Shown here: positions 37,882-47,182 of the stretch, in pieces | Layout: each line of letters starts with the position of its first letter | How positions within the stretch are numbered: the stretch's first letter is position 1 | Source of the DNA: Neoaquamicrobium sediminum | Lineage (GTDB): Bacteria; Pseudomonadota; Alphaproteobacteria; Rhizobiales; Rhizobiaceae | Assembly (NCBI RefSeq): GCF_013240295.1 | Contig: NZ_JABETK010000001.1 | Location: forward strand, 558,001 to 622,000 | Direction of reading: 5' to 3' | DNA length: 64,000 nucleotides | The notes under the pieces: model-generated | Database searches by the model: none | The model's input: only the letters and a program-made list of their open reading frames with translations | Told to the model about the DNA's origin: nothing | Translations under genes and position numbers: made by a program

Positions 37882-38835
37882 ATGGCGCTGCCCGACATTC
37901 TGAAGACCAACCTGCGCATTCCCGTCGTCGGCTCGCCGCTGTTCATCATCTCCCATCCGCCGCTGGTTTTGGCGCAGTGCAAGGCCGGCATCGTCGGCTC
38001 CTTCCCCGCACTCAATGCACGGCCGGAAGCCCAACTCGACGAATGGCTGGCGGAAATCACGGAAGACCTCGCGGCGCATGACGCGAAAAACCCCGATGCC
38101 ATGGCCGCGCCCTTCGCGGTCAACCAGATCGTGCACAAATCCAACAAGCGGCTCGAGCACGACCTGTCGCTGTGCGTGAAATACAAGGTGCCGGTCGTGA
38201 TCACCTCGCTCGGCGCGGTGCCCGAGGTCAACGAGGCCGTGCATTCCTATGGCGGCATCGTCCTGCACGACATCATCCACGACCGGCATGCCCGCAAGGC
38301 GATCGAAAAGGGCGCCGATGGCCTTATCGCGGTTGCGGCCGGTGCCGGTGGCCATGCCGGCACCTTGTCGCCGTTTGCGCTGGTACAGGAAATCCGCCAG
38401 TGGTTCGACGGCCCCCTGCTGCTGTCGGGCGCCATCGCCAATGGTGGCGCGGTCCTCGCCGCACAGGCGATGGGCGCCGACCTCGCCTATATCGGCTCGC
38501 CCTTCATCGCGACCCGTGAGGCTCGCGCGGCGGACGAATACAAGGAGATGATCGTCGAATCCCGAGCGGCCGACATCGTCTATTCCAACCTCTTCACCGG
38601 CGTTCACGGCAACTATCTCAAGGGCTCCATCAGCGCTGCCGGGCTGGACCCCGACAACCTGCCTCAATCGGACCCGTCGAAGATGGATTTCGGCGGCGAC
38701 AAGACCAAGGCCTGGAAACACATCTGGGGCTGTGGCCAGGGCATCGGCGCCGTCAGCGAAGTGGTGGGCGCCGCCGAACTGGTCGACCGCCTCGCGCGCG
38801 AGTACGAGGCTGCGAAGAGCAAGATCGCGGCCTGA
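37882..38835 (+). CDS. NAD(P)H-dependent flavin oxidoreductase / nitronate monooxygenase
   Basis: 317 residues from MALPDILKTNLRIPVVGSPL. The longer frame upstream is only the palindrome translated. This TIM-barrel FMN enzyme has VAAGAGGHAGTLSPFALVQEI (phosphate loop), LSGAIANGGAVLAAQAMGADLAYIGSPF and the family C-terminus. It oxidises nitronates, or acts as an FMN reductase in some relatives. The palindrome links it to the MerR-controlled acyl-CoA operon. It is translationally coupled (TGATG) to the EamA transporter gene. Confidence 0.88.
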   Translation: MALPDILKTNLRIPVVGSPLFIISHPPLVLAQCKAGIVGSFPALNARPEAQLDEWLAEITEDLAAHDAKNPDAMAAPFAVNQIVHKSNKRLEHDLSLCVKYKVPVVITSLGAVPEVNEAVHSYGGIVLHDIIHDRHARKAIEKGADGLIAVAAGAGGHAGTLSPFALVQEIRQWFDGPLLLSGAIANGGAVLAAQAMGADLAYIGSPFIATREARAADEYKEMIVESRAADIVYSNLFTGVHGNYLKGSISAAGLDPDNLPQSDPSKMDFGGDKTKAWKHIWGCGQGIGAVSEVVGAAELVDRLAREYEAAKSKIAA

Positions 38836-39734
38836 TGACGCAGCCCGCGGCGCGAAGTTATTCCGGCCGCGACACGGGCATCGCAATTGCGCTGATGCTT
38901 CTGGCGTGTGCGCTGGTTGCGGCAACCACGCTGATTGCAAAGATGTTGGGATCGGGCTCCGGCACCGATGCGCTGCACCCGCTGCAGGTATCCGCCGGGC
39001 GTTTCGTCTTCGCGCTGGCGGCGTTGCTTCCACTGACCGCATGGCTCAGGCCACCGCTTTCCGGCGGAAACTGGCGAAACCACATCCTGCGCGTGCTGTT
39101 CGGATGGGCGGGCATCACCTGCCTGTTTGCCGCCTCCTCCGTCATGCGGCTGGCGGACGCGACGGCCATTTCGTTCCTCAACCCGATCGTGGCGATGATG
39201 CTCTCAATCCCCTTGCTCGGAGAACGCGTCGGGCCGTGGCGTTGGGCGGCGGCCGCGATTGCCTTTGCCGGCGCCGCGATCCTGTCCGAGCCGGGAACGG
39301 ACGCGTTGCAGCCCATCGCACTGGTCGCGTTGACGGCGGCGTTCTTCATGGGCTTGGAGGCGATACTCATCAAGAAGCTGGCCGACACCGAACCGCCGCT
39401 GCGCATCCTCTTCATAAACAACCTGATCGGCGCATGCCTCGCGGCAACGGCAGCATCCTTCGTCTGGCGTATGCCCACCCCGGACCAGTGGGTGCTTCTG
39501 GCCGTTCTTGGCGTCACCATGGTGACGGTGCAGGCAATCTTCATACAGGCGATGCGGCGGGGCGAGGCGAGTTTCGTGATGCCATTCTTCTACACGACTC
39601 TGATATTCGCCGGTCTTTACGACTATCTGGTCTTTGACGAGCGCCCGACCGCAGCTGGCATCGTTGGCGCGGTGCTGATCGTCGCCGGCGCGCTGACCAT
39701 CGCGTGGCGCGAGCGCATTCAACGGCGGCGCTGA
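38835..39734 (+). CDS. EamA/DMT family transporter
   Basis: 299 residues with ten membrane helices in two EamA repeats (about 10-145 and 155-292). Markers are LFGWAGITCLFAASSVMRLADATAISFLNPI and AIFIQAMRRGEASFVMPFFYTTLIFAGLYDYLVF. Its ATG shares a base with the preceding TGA, so it is co-expressed with the monooxygenase. DMT proteins export metabolites or amino acids; the cargo here is unknown. Its transcript ends at the hairpin at 39750-39780. Confidence 0.88.
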   Translation: MTQPAARSYSGRDTGIAIALMLLACALVAATTLIAKMLGSGSGTDALHPLQVSAGRFVFALAALLPLTAWLRPPLSGGNWRNHILRVLFGWAGITCLFAASSVMRLADATAISFLNPIVAMMLSIPLLGERVGPWRWAAAAIAFAGAAILSEPGTDALQPIALVALTAAFFMGLEAILIKKLADTEPPLRILFINNLIGACLAATAASFVWRMPTPDQWVLLAVLGVTMVTVQAIFIQAMRRGEASFVMPFFYTTLIFAGLYDYLVFDERPTAAGIVGAVLIVAGALTIAWRERIQRRR

Positions 39735-39749
39735 ACTGCTCGCGGCAAA

Positions 39750-39780
39750 AAGGCCGCCGGCTGATTCAACCGGCGGCCTT
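39750..39780. terminator. Bidirectional terminator hairpin
   Basis: AAGGCCGCCGG (39750-39760) and CCGGCGGCCTT (39770-39780) form a perfect 11-bp stem with a nine-base loop, between convergent stops. On the minus strand it continues into TTTTT, so it best serves the nucleotidase transcript. Confidence 0.85.
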
Positions 39781-39800
39781 CCTGTTCCCTGAAGTACGGG

Positions 39801-41498
39801 TCAGTTCGCCTCGATAACCGTGATGCGGCCCTCGAGCTTCGGTTTGTAGGGAGCGTTGTTGGCGAGGTATTCCGCCACGATCTCCTCCATGCCGGGACCG
39901 TAGTCGTATGGGTCCACCGCGTTGGAGGCGAACAGCGCGTAGCCGTCGCCGCCCTTGCGCATGAAATCGTTGGTGCCGACGCCGTAGACCTTCTCCATCT
40001 CTATGGCCACCCACTGGTCACCGTCGAGCACTTCGACGTCCTTGATGCGGCCCTGGTCGGGCGCGACGGTCATGTCGAGCGTGTATTTGAGACCGCCGAC
40101 CTGCGGGAACTTCCCGGCGCCGTTCTCGATGTCGTTCACCGCCGTTTCCAGCGAGGCGACGATGTCGGCACCCTTGAGCTTCATCGTTGCCAGCGTGTTC
40201 TGGAATGGGAGGACGGAGAGAACGTCGCCGACCGTCGCCATGCCCTCGTCGATGGAGGCACGCAGGCCGCCGCCGTTCTGTATCGCAATGGTCACGCCCT
40301 GGTCTGCCGTGCGCGCCAGAATGGCGTCGGTGACGAGGTTGCCCATCTCGCATTCCTTGGCACGGCAGCTCTCACGGCTGCCGTCGATCGGGGCCGCTAC
40401 CTCTCCCACTTCCGTCGCCTTGAGCGTCTCGATCGGACCGGCCAGTTCCTTGATGCGCGCTTCGATTTCCGGATCTGGCTCGATCGAAGCATCGAGGATG
40501 CGGGTGTCGCCCGTGGCCTCCGCAACATAGCCATCGGCGTCGAAGACGAGCGTCAGATCGCCGAGATGCTTGGAATAGGCGCCTGCCTGCACGATCGGTA
40601 CGGCGCGGCCGGCCGGATTTTCGACCAGCGTGGCATAGGCCGGCGCACCTTCCTCGGTGTTGGACAGCAGCGTGTGGCTATGACCGCCGATGATTGCCGA
40701 GATGCCTTCGACCGCCGCGGCGATCTCCTGATCGCGCGTGAAGCCGACATGCGACAGCAGCAACACCTTGTTGACCCCCTCGGCGCGAATACGCGACACG
40801 GCATCCGTGAGGTATTCGATCTCATCACCGAAGCTGACATTAGGGCCGGGCGACGAGGTGACGGCCGTGTCGGCGGTCAACACGGACAGGATGCCGATCT
40901 TCTCGCCGCCGGCTTCAAGGATCGACCATTCCGCGACCTTGCCGTGCAGCTTCTCCGATTCGGCGACGGTCAGGTTGCCGCAGACCACGGGGAACTCGAC
41001 CAGATCGACGAAATCGGCCAGATTGTCCGGCCCGTTGTCGAATTCATGGTTGCCGAGGGCCATGGTGTCGAAGCCGATCTTGTTCATGAACTCGCCTTCC
41101 GCCTTGCCGCGGTAGGTGGTGTAGAACAGCGAACCCTGGAACTGGTCGCCCGCGTCGAGCGTGATCACATTCTCGCCGGCGTCCTCGATTTCCTTGCGGC
41201 GCTCGCGGATCTTCGTGGCAAGGCGGCCAAAGCCGCCGAAGCACTTGCCTTCCCCGGCATCCTCAGCCGAGCAGGTCGAATTGTACTTGCTGATCGATTC
41301 GACGCGCGAATGCATGTCGTTGATATGCAGCACGTTGAGTTTGTATGCCCCCTGCGCGCGGGCCGACGTCATCGAGAAATGGCCGGTCGAAACGCCGCCG
41401 GCGACGACCAGGCTGGCGCCCGCCACCTGCAGGAACCTGCGGCGGCTGAGTGCGGTTTCCGGTGTCCCGCCTGCGTTCTTCTTATCGTTGCTAGACAT
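39801..41498 (-). CDS. Bifunctional metallophosphatase / 5'-nucleotidase, Tat-exported
   Basis: 565 residues. A twin-arginine signal (LSRRRFLQVAGASLVVAGG, about 20-38) directs folded export. The N-terminal metallophosphatase domain has LHINDMHSR, LDAGDQFQGS, ALGNHEFDNG and GGHSHTLL. The C-terminal nucleotidase domain has the substrate block IQNGGGLRASID (about 413) and a FMRKGGDGY-type region near the end. It dephosphorylates nucleotides in the periplasm, supplying nucleoside and phosphate. An AGGAGG-like site precedes the ATG. No neighbour shares its pathway. Confidence 0.92.
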   Translation of the reverse strand: MSSNDKKNAGGTPETALSRRRFLQVAGASLVVAGGVSTGHFSMTSARAQGAYKLNVLHINDMHSRVESISKYNSTCSAEDAGEGKCFGGFGRLATKIRERRKEIEDAGENVITLDAGDQFQGSLFYTTYRGKAEGEFMNKIGFDTMALGNHEFDNGPDNLADFVDLVEFPVVCGNLTVAESEKLHGKVAEWSILEAGGEKIGILSVLTADTAVTSSPGPNVSFGDEIEYLTDAVSRIRAEGVNKVLLLSHVGFTRDQEIAAAVEGISAIIGGHSHTLLSNTEEGAPAYATLVENPAGRAVPIVQAGAYSKHLGDLTLVFDADGYVAEATGDTRILDASIEPDPEIEARIKELAGPIETLKATEVGEVAAPIDGSRESCRAKECEMGNLVTDAILARTADQGVTIAIQNGGGLRASIDEGMATVGDVLSVLPFQNTLATMKLKGADIVASLETAVNDIENGAGKFPQVGGLKYTLDMTVAPDQGRIKDVEVLDGDQWVAIEMEKVYGVGTNDFMRKGGDGYALFASNAVDPYDYGPGMEEIVAEYLANNAPYKPKLEGRITVIEAN

Positions 41499-41760
41499 TT
41501 CGTGCGCCTCCTTTTTCGCGCTTTGATGTTCCCCGCGACGCCGGGCCTGGATGATGGTCGGGGACGGGTGTCCCCGGCCCGGATATGGCCCGGTTCTGTG
41601 ATCGCTTGATGAATGTTCCCCTGCGTTGACCCTTTGGTCAAGAAATACCTTCGCAGCCGGCTAAAGGCAGCGGCTTTGCTGGCCCATCATCGGGGGCATG
41701 ACGCGCGCGCGCGACACTGCTATTGCTGCGCCAAACATTGAAACGAAAGGCAGACAGCCG

Positions 41761-42756
41761 ATGCTCAAGACGCCCTATCTCCTCTTTCTCGGCGACGCGC
41801 CGGACCAGCTTGCCGCGAAGGTTGCTCAGGGTATCAAGGACTGGCGGCCGGAGTTCTCGCTCGGCCAGCTCAAGCTGGAGGGCTGCAAGGCCGAGCTCGG
41901 CCTTCCCAACATGACGATCGCCGAGGCCAAGGCCGCCGGCGCGCAGACGCTCGTCGTTGGAGCCGCCAATCGCGGTGGTGTCATTTCGGACGCCTGGATC
42001 GCCACGCTGATCGAGGCCATCGAGGCCGGCATGGACATCGCCTCCGGCCTGCACAACCTTCTGCGCGATCGCAAGGAACTGGTGGACGCGGCGGCGAAGG
42101 CCGGCGTCGAGCTCTTCGACGTGCGCGTTCCGACCGTCGAATACCCGATCGCGGACGGCAAAAAGCGCACCGGCAAGCGCTGTCTGGCAGTCGGCACCGA
42201 TTGCTCGGTCGGCAAGATGTACACCGCGCTTGCGATGGAAAAGGAAATGCGGGCGCGGGGCCTGAAGGCCAGCTTCCGCGCCACCGGACAGACCGGCATC
42301 CTGATCACCGGCTCCGGCGTGCCGCTCGATGCGGTTGTAGCGGACTTCATGGCCGGTGCGGTCGAGTGGCTGACGCCCGACAACGACGCGGACCACTGGG
42401 ACCTCATCGAGGGCCAGGGCAGCCTGTTCCACCCGTCCTATTCGGGCGTGACGCTGGCGCTGGTGCATGGCGGCCAGCCCGACACGCTGGTTTTGTGCCA
42501 CGAACCGACCCGCACACATATGCGCGGCCTGCCGCACTACCAGCTGCCGTCTCTCGAAACGCTGAGGGATACCGCGCTGGACATGGCGCGCGTGGTCAAT
42601 CCCGACGTCAAGGTGATCGGCATATCGGTCAACACGGCAGGAATGCCGGTGGACGAGGCGCGCAGTTACCTCGCAGAGGTCGAGCAGCGCATGGGCCTGC
42701 CAGCGGTCGATCCGTTCCGCGACGGCGCGGCCCGTCTGGTCGACGCGCTGGGCTGA
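41761..42756 (+). CDS. dgcN: DUF1611 protein, DgcN-like N-acetyltransferase
   Basis: 331 residues from MLKTPYLLFLGDAPDQLAAK (ATG 41761). The DUF1611 C-terminal P-loop-like domain has CLAVGTDCSVGKMYTALAMEKEM (about 140) and GQTGILITGSGVPLDAVVADF. HPSYSGVTLALVHGGQPDTLVLCHEPTR is also highly typical. In marine bacteria DgcN acetylates D-glutamate, and its partner DgcA then epimerises it. The expected dgcA is not downstream here; a minus-strand GDPD gene follows. The function is therefore inferred from the family alone. Confidence 0.83.
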   Translation: MLKTPYLLFLGDAPDQLAAKVAQGIKDWRPEFSLGQLKLEGCKAELGLPNMTIAEAKAAGAQTLVVGAANRGGVISDAWIATLIEAIEAGMDIASGLHNLLRDRKELVDAAAKAGVELFDVRVPTVEYPIADGKKRTGKRCLAVGTDCSVGKMYTALAMEKEMRARGLKASFRATGQTGILITGSGVPLDAVVADFMAGAVEWLTPDNDADHWDLIEGQGSLFHPSYSGVTLALVHGGQPDTLVLCHEPTRTHMRGLPHYQLPSLETLRDTALDMARVVNPDVKVIGISVNTAGMPVDEARSYLAEVEQRMGLPAVDPFRDGAARLVDALG

Positions 42757-42762
42757 GCCCTA

Positions 42763-43731
42763 TCAGCGTCCGAGGGCGGGACCGATGATCTCGATCCGGT
42801 TGGTCCAGACATAGCCGTCGAAGCTGGCCGGGACGCGATCCAGCGTCTCGAGGTCGTCGATGCCGGCGGTTCCCGGATCGCCGGCACTGTACGGCCCAAG
42901 CAGAATGATCTCGCTGCCGACGGCGGCGAGACGCTGCTGGAAGCGGTTCGGCCACCCCCATAGCCATGGCGCGACGTTGACCGGCAACATGACCATCGTG
43001 TTTCGGCAGGCCTCCGGCACATAGCCGGACCATCCGAGCGCGACGTATCGCCCTAGACAGGCGAAGAGGCCGCGGCGCGTCCAGGTCTTCAGCGCCGGCA
43101 GGCGTTTCTGGGCCGCGAGCGTGGGGGCGTCGCCGCCATAAGCACCCCAAAGCGATGCCCTCCACTCCGGCTCCCGCTCCGCCAGATCGGCCAGCATCGC
43201 CGCTTCTCTTTCTTCGTTGGACTTGAAATTGATCAGGAAGCGGCGTTCCGGCATGGCAGCCAGCACGTCCGCAAGTGACGGCATCAGACCCACGCCCTTG
43301 CCGCGCAGGGGAAAAGTCTCGCTGCCGTCGGCGCTATAGCCGTAGCCGACGTCCAGCGTTTTAAGATAGGCCATGTCGTGGCTGCGCGTCTCGCCAGTGC
43401 CCTCCGTCCGGCAATCGATCGTCCAGTCATGCATGACGGCGAACTGGCCATCGGTGGTCGGATGAACGTCTAGTTCGACGATTTCGGCGCCGGCAGCGAA
43501 CGCGGCCTGCATGGACGGTATCGTGTTTTCGAAGAGGTCGTGCTCGGGCGGATGGATACGCAACGCCGTGCAGGTGTCGCTGTCGAGGTCGGTGCGATCG
43601 AAGGTGTGGTGAACGCCACGATGCGCGATCAGCTTCACGGCTGGCGTCTCCGGTGTGGCGGCGAGCCATGAAGCGTTCCAGAAATAGATCGCGAGCACGG
43701 CGAGCAGCGCAAGCGCGGCAAATTTCTTCAT
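42763..43731 (-). CDS. Glycerophosphodiester phosphodiesterase family protein
   Basis: 322 residues with an N-terminal membrane or signal helix (FAALALLAVLAIYFW). GDPD active-site motifs are LIAHRGVHH (about 36), EIVELDVHPTTDGQFAVMHD (two acidic metal ligands and the catalytic histidine) and INFKSNEEREAA. It hydrolyses glycerophosphodiesters to glycerol-3-phosphate outside the cytoplasm. It converges with dgcN, six bases apart, and is not co-transcribed with its neighbours. Confidence 0.88.
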   Translation of the reverse strand: MKKFAALALLAVLAIYFWNASWLAATPETPAVKLIAHRGVHHTFDRTDLDSDTCTALRIHPPEHDLFENTIPSMQAAFAAGAEIVELDVHPTTDGQFAVMHDWTIDCRTEGTGETRSHDMAYLKTLDVGYGYSADGSETFPLRGKGVGLMPSLADVLAAMPERRFLINFKSNEEREAAMLADLAEREPEWRASLWGAYGGDAPTLAAQKRLPALKTWTRRGLFACLGRYVALGWSGYVPEACRNTMVMLPVNVAPWLWGWPNRFQQRLAAVGSEIILLGPYSAGDPGTAGIDDLETLDRVPASFDGYVWTNRIEIIGPALGR

Positions 43732-43908
43732 CGGCTATCCCCTTCGGCAACAGCCGAGGATAGATGCGGCGAGTGTGAACGAATTGAGGCACCGGCGCGC
43801 TTCGCTGTTCACAACCCTTCCGCGAGAAATTTTCGAACGCATGTCGGGTACCCGGCGGTGTGTGCGTCCTTGAGGCAGCAGCAACGAAGCCTCGTGAAGG
43901 AGGGACAC

Positions 43909-44316
43909 ATGAACACGACCGCGATGCTCTGGACTGGCCGCATTCTTTCAGGATTTTTCGTACTTTTCATGCTGGGTGCTTCCGTGGCGCCCAAGCTTGC
44001 TGGCATGCCAGTGGCGGAAGAGACCATGGCGCAGCTTGGCTGGCCGGCCGGCTACGCCATGATGATCGGCGTCATCGAACTCGTCTGCGTGATCCTCTAC
44101 GTCTATCCGCGGACGAGCGTGCTTGGTGCGGTGCTGACCATGGGGCTTCTCGGCGGCGCGATGGCGACGCAGGTGCGAGCCGAAAGCCCGCTCTTCAGCC
44201 ACGTCCTGTTCAGCCTCTATCTCGGCCTGTTCATGTGGGGCGGGCTGTGGTTGCGCGACCCGCGTCTGCGCGCGATCTTCCCCTTTGCCAGCACACGGTC
44301 AAAGACAGGAACCTAA
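43909..44316 (+). CDS. DoxX family membrane protein
   Basis: 135 residues from ATG 43909, which has an excellent GGAGG seven bases upstream. It has four membrane helices (TGRILSGFFVLFMLGASVAP, MMIGVIELVCVILYV, TSVLGAVLTMGLLGGAMATQV, FSLYLGLFMWGGLW). These small DoxX/DUF417-like proteins are sometimes linked to thiol stress, but the role is not established. Monocistronic, converging with clpS. Confidence 0.85.
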   Translation: MNTTAMLWTGRILSGFFVLFMLGASVAPKLAGMPVAEETMAQLGWPAGYAMMIGVIELVCVILYVYPRTSVLGAVLTMGLLGGAMATQVRAESPLFSHVLFSLYLGLFMWGGLWLRDPRLRAIFPFASTRSKTGT

Positions 44317-44335
44317 ACGGGACCGGAAACTGGTC

Positions 44336-44647
44336 TCATTCCTCCGGCTCGGTCGTGAACAGTAGCGGGTAGCCCTTGGCGCGACCCGCATCTGTCGCGC
44401 GCGTCGCCTTGGTTTCGGCCACATCCCGCGTAAAGACAGCCACGACGCAGACACCACGTTGGTGTGCGGTGATCATGACACGATGTGCCTGATCCTCGCT
44501 CATGCGGAACTCGCCCTTGAGCACGGTGACCACGAACTCGCGCGGGGTGAAATCGTCATTGACGAGGATCACCTTGTGCAGTCGTGGCCGCTCGATCTTC
44601 GGCTTGGTCCTGGTTTTCGGCGTCGTGGTTGGGTTGCTCGTTGGCAT
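44336..44647 (-). CDS. clpS: ATP-dependent Clp protease adaptor ClpS
   Basis: 103 residues. The ClpS core is KVILVNDDFTPREFVVTVLKGEF (N-degron pocket residues Asn-Asp-Asp) and HRVMITAHQRGVCVVAVFTRDVAETK. ClpS delivers N-end rule substrates to ClpAP. It stands alone, not upstream of clpA, as expected for the second copy (ClpS2) found in many alphaproteobacteria; that identity is inferred from context. An N-terminal Pro/Thr/Lys-rich tail of about 20 residues would enter ClpA. Confidence 0.93.
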   Translation of the reverse strand: MPTSNPTTTPKTRTKPKIERPRLHKVILVNDDFTPREFVVTVLKGEFRMSEDQAHRVMITAHQRGVCVVAVFTRDVAETKATRATDAGRAKGYPLLFTTEPEE

Positions 44648-44703
44648 GACGGTTCCGCTCGTACGTCAGCGAAGCCGCATTGTCGCATTGGCGGGCGAGC
44701 CGG

Positions 44704-46259
44704 TCAAAGCTGCGATTCGATCGGCAGCCAGGAGACGATCCTGGCGATGATACGACGCGTCAAACCTGCCTCCGGCTCCCGATCGTAGATCTGCATCTTG
44801 CCATCACGCTCGCCTTCCCAACGCAGGTCTCCCCGGCATCGAGATAGACGCGGTAACTCATGGCGGGCGCCGTTTCCTCGGCGAAGACCTCACGCATCTG
44901 GCCGACGAGCCCTTCGTCCGCAAACAGCACGCCCATTTCCGTATTGAGCGACGCGGACCGTGGATCGAAGTTGAACGATCCGACAAAGCCGGTCTCGCCG
45001 TCCACCGTGAAGGCCTTGGTATGCAGGCTCGCCGCACTCGAGCCGAACAGCGACATGTCCGACGGGCGGGCATGCGGCTGCAGCTCGAAGAGCCGTACGC
45101 CTCCGGCAAGCAGTTGCGGACGGTAGGGCGCGTAGCCGCCATGGACCGCGGCGACGTCGGTTGCGGCGAGCGAGTTGGTGAGCACGGCCACGTCGACACC
45201 GTTCCGGACCATGCCGGTGAGGCCACCCGTTCCTTCCACACCGGGCACGAAATACGGCGATGTGATCTCGACGGAGCGGTCGGCGGAAGCGATGACCGGC
45301 ATCAGCGTGGTCATCATCCAGTTATCCGGGTTCTTGGCCAGCGCCTTTTCCGGCGGATCCGAAATGACCTTGGCTTCGCTTGTCCAGTAGGTCGGCAAGC
45401 CGCCGTCGAGCATGGAAAGCACCGATATGCGTTCCAGAGCCCGATCGACATAGGGTGCTGCCTCACCGGTTCTGGACAGTTGGGAAAGACCTTTCTGCAG
45501 CGTTTCCAGTCCCCCTTCGCGCGCCGTGGCGAGCGCGCCGATCGGCATTGAGACGTCGCTGTTCCAGAAGCTGTCGAAGATGACTTCCGTCTGCCGGACC
45601 ACCGGTCCCATCATGAGCATATCGATGTCGCGGAAGTTGGACGTTTCGGCCGCATCGAAATACTCGTCGCCGATGTTGCGCCCGCCGATGATGGCGAGCC
45701 TGCCATCGGCGATCCACGCCTTGTTGTGCATGCGCCGCGTCACGCTGAAAGCGCGCAGAACCATTTCAAGCCCACGCCGCAGCCCGCCATCGCGGGCCCG
45801 GCTGGGGTTGAACAGCCGAACGGAAATGCCGGGATGCGCATCAAGCGCGAGATAGATGCTGTCTTTGCCCGTGGCATTGATGTCGTCGAGCAGAAGCCGG
45901 ACGCGCACGCCGCGATCGGCGGCTTCAATGAGTTCGTTGGCGAGGAGACGCCCGGTAAGGTCGTCCAGCCAGTAATAATACATGAGGTCGAGACTGCGGG
46001 CCGCCACGCGGGCGGTCAGGGCGCGCGCTGCGAAGGCATCGAGGTTGTCGGGCAGCAGGGTCAGGCCGCTGCGGCCATGCTGCGCTTCGACGCGCGGGCC
46101 GATGCCGCGATCCAAGACGGTGAAGGCAGGGTCGGTAGGCAGCGCCCACATGTCCTCGCCACGGGCATGGCGAGCGAAATGGCCATAAGAAAGCGCGGCG
46201 AGGAACGACGCCGCAACGAGAACGAGCGCACAGACCAGCAGAATCACGAACATGCGCAT
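44704..46259 (-). pseudogene. Phospholipase D-like / cardiolipin synthase-type protein (C-terminal frameshift)
   Basis: The repaired product is about 518 residues. An N-terminal membrane helix (VILLVCALVLVAASFLAAL) is followed by two HKD motifs: HNKAWIADGRLAIIGGRN (about 178) and HTKAFTVDGETGFVGSFNFDPRS (about 427). PLD enzymes transfer or hydrolyse phosphatidyl groups. The frame shifts by -1 at the C run 44831-44834. Correcting it replaces the odd tail ending at 44760 with GDLRWEGERDGKMQIYDREP and a normal basic C-terminus, stopping at 44704. Both active-site halves precede the break. Confidence 0.83.
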
Positions 46260-46369
46260 CGCCGCATCGCAGCTAGGAATTGACCGGATACATCATAGCC
46301 ATCCCCTGCGCCTTGCCAAGGAGAAGGGGCGGAGCAGCCCCTTCCCTCGCCTTCGCGGAATGCCGCTCG

Positions 46370-47170
46370 TCACCCGTTTGCCGATGCCACCGCGCGCTTG
46401 GCCATGACGACGACCAGATTGGCACGATATTCGGCGTTCGCGTGGATGTCGCTCATCAACGTCCCTGCGGACACGGAAACGCCTTCCAGTGCAGAGGCGT
46501 CGAACTTCTTGGACAATGCCGCCTCGATTTCCTTCGAGCGGAAGACACCGTCCTCTCCCGCCCCGGTCACCGCCACGCGCACGCCATCTTTCGCCTTGGC
46601 AACGAACACGCCGGTCATCGCATAACGTGAAGCCGGATTCGGGAATTTCGCGTAGCCGCATTTTGCCGGCGCTGTGAAGGTGACGGCAGTGATGACCTCG
46701 TCATCCTTGAGCGCTGTCTCGAACAGGCCGGTGAAGAACTTGTCCGCGGCGATCTCGCGTTTGTTGGTGACGATGGTGGCCCCTAGTGCAAGCAGCGCCG
46801 CCGGATAGTCGGCCGCCGGATCGTTGTTGGCGACCGATCCGCCTATCGTGCCCATATGACGCACATGCGGGTCGCCGATATGCGCCGCAAGATTGCAGAT
46901 CGCCGGGCAGACGGACGCCAGCTTGGCGTTCGCGGCGACCTCGGCGTGTGTCGTGGCGGCACCGATCGTCACCGTCTTTCCGGAAATCTTCACGCCTTTC
47001 AGCTCGGGCACATGGCGCAGGTCGACGAGATCGGACGGGGCCGCAAGCCGCGTCTTCATTGCCGGAATCAGCGTCATGCCCCCGGAGACGAACTTGCCGT
47101 CATCCGCCTTCTTGAGAAGCTTCACGGCGTCGGCGACGGAGGAAGCGCGATGGTAGTTGGTGGAATACAT
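46370..47170 (-). CDS. Molybdenum hydroxylase FAD-binding (medium) subunit, CoxM-type
   Basis: 266 residues. The FAD-binding PCMH region is FVSGGMTLIPAMKTR (about 30) and AAHIGDPHVRHMGTIGGSVANNDPAADYP (about 97-125). The C-terminal CO dehydrogenase flavoprotein domain covers the remainder. It passes electrons from the 2Fe-2S subunit to an acceptor. It is third in an S-L-M operon (spacing to L 12 bp), with GGAG before the ATG. Confidence 0.92.
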   Translation of the reverse strand: MYSTNYHRASSVADAVKLLKKADDGKFVSGGMTLIPAMKTRLAAPSDLVDLRHVPELKGVKISGKTVTIGAATTHAEVAANAKLASVCPAICNLAAHIGDPHVRHMGTIGGSVANNDPAADYPAALLALGATIVTNKREIAADKFFTGLFETALKDDEVITAVTFTAPAKCGYAKFPNPASRYAMTGVFVAKAKDGVRVAVTGAGEDGVFRSKEIEAALSKKFDASALEGVSVSAGTLMSDIHANAEYRANLVVVMAKRAVASANG

Positions 47171-47182
47171 GGTCGTGTCTCC

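Noticed and set aside
41638..42537. 299-codon minus-strand open frame opposite dgcN
   Set aside because: DUF1611 motifs lie on the plus strand with a normal start; the minus frame is low-information.
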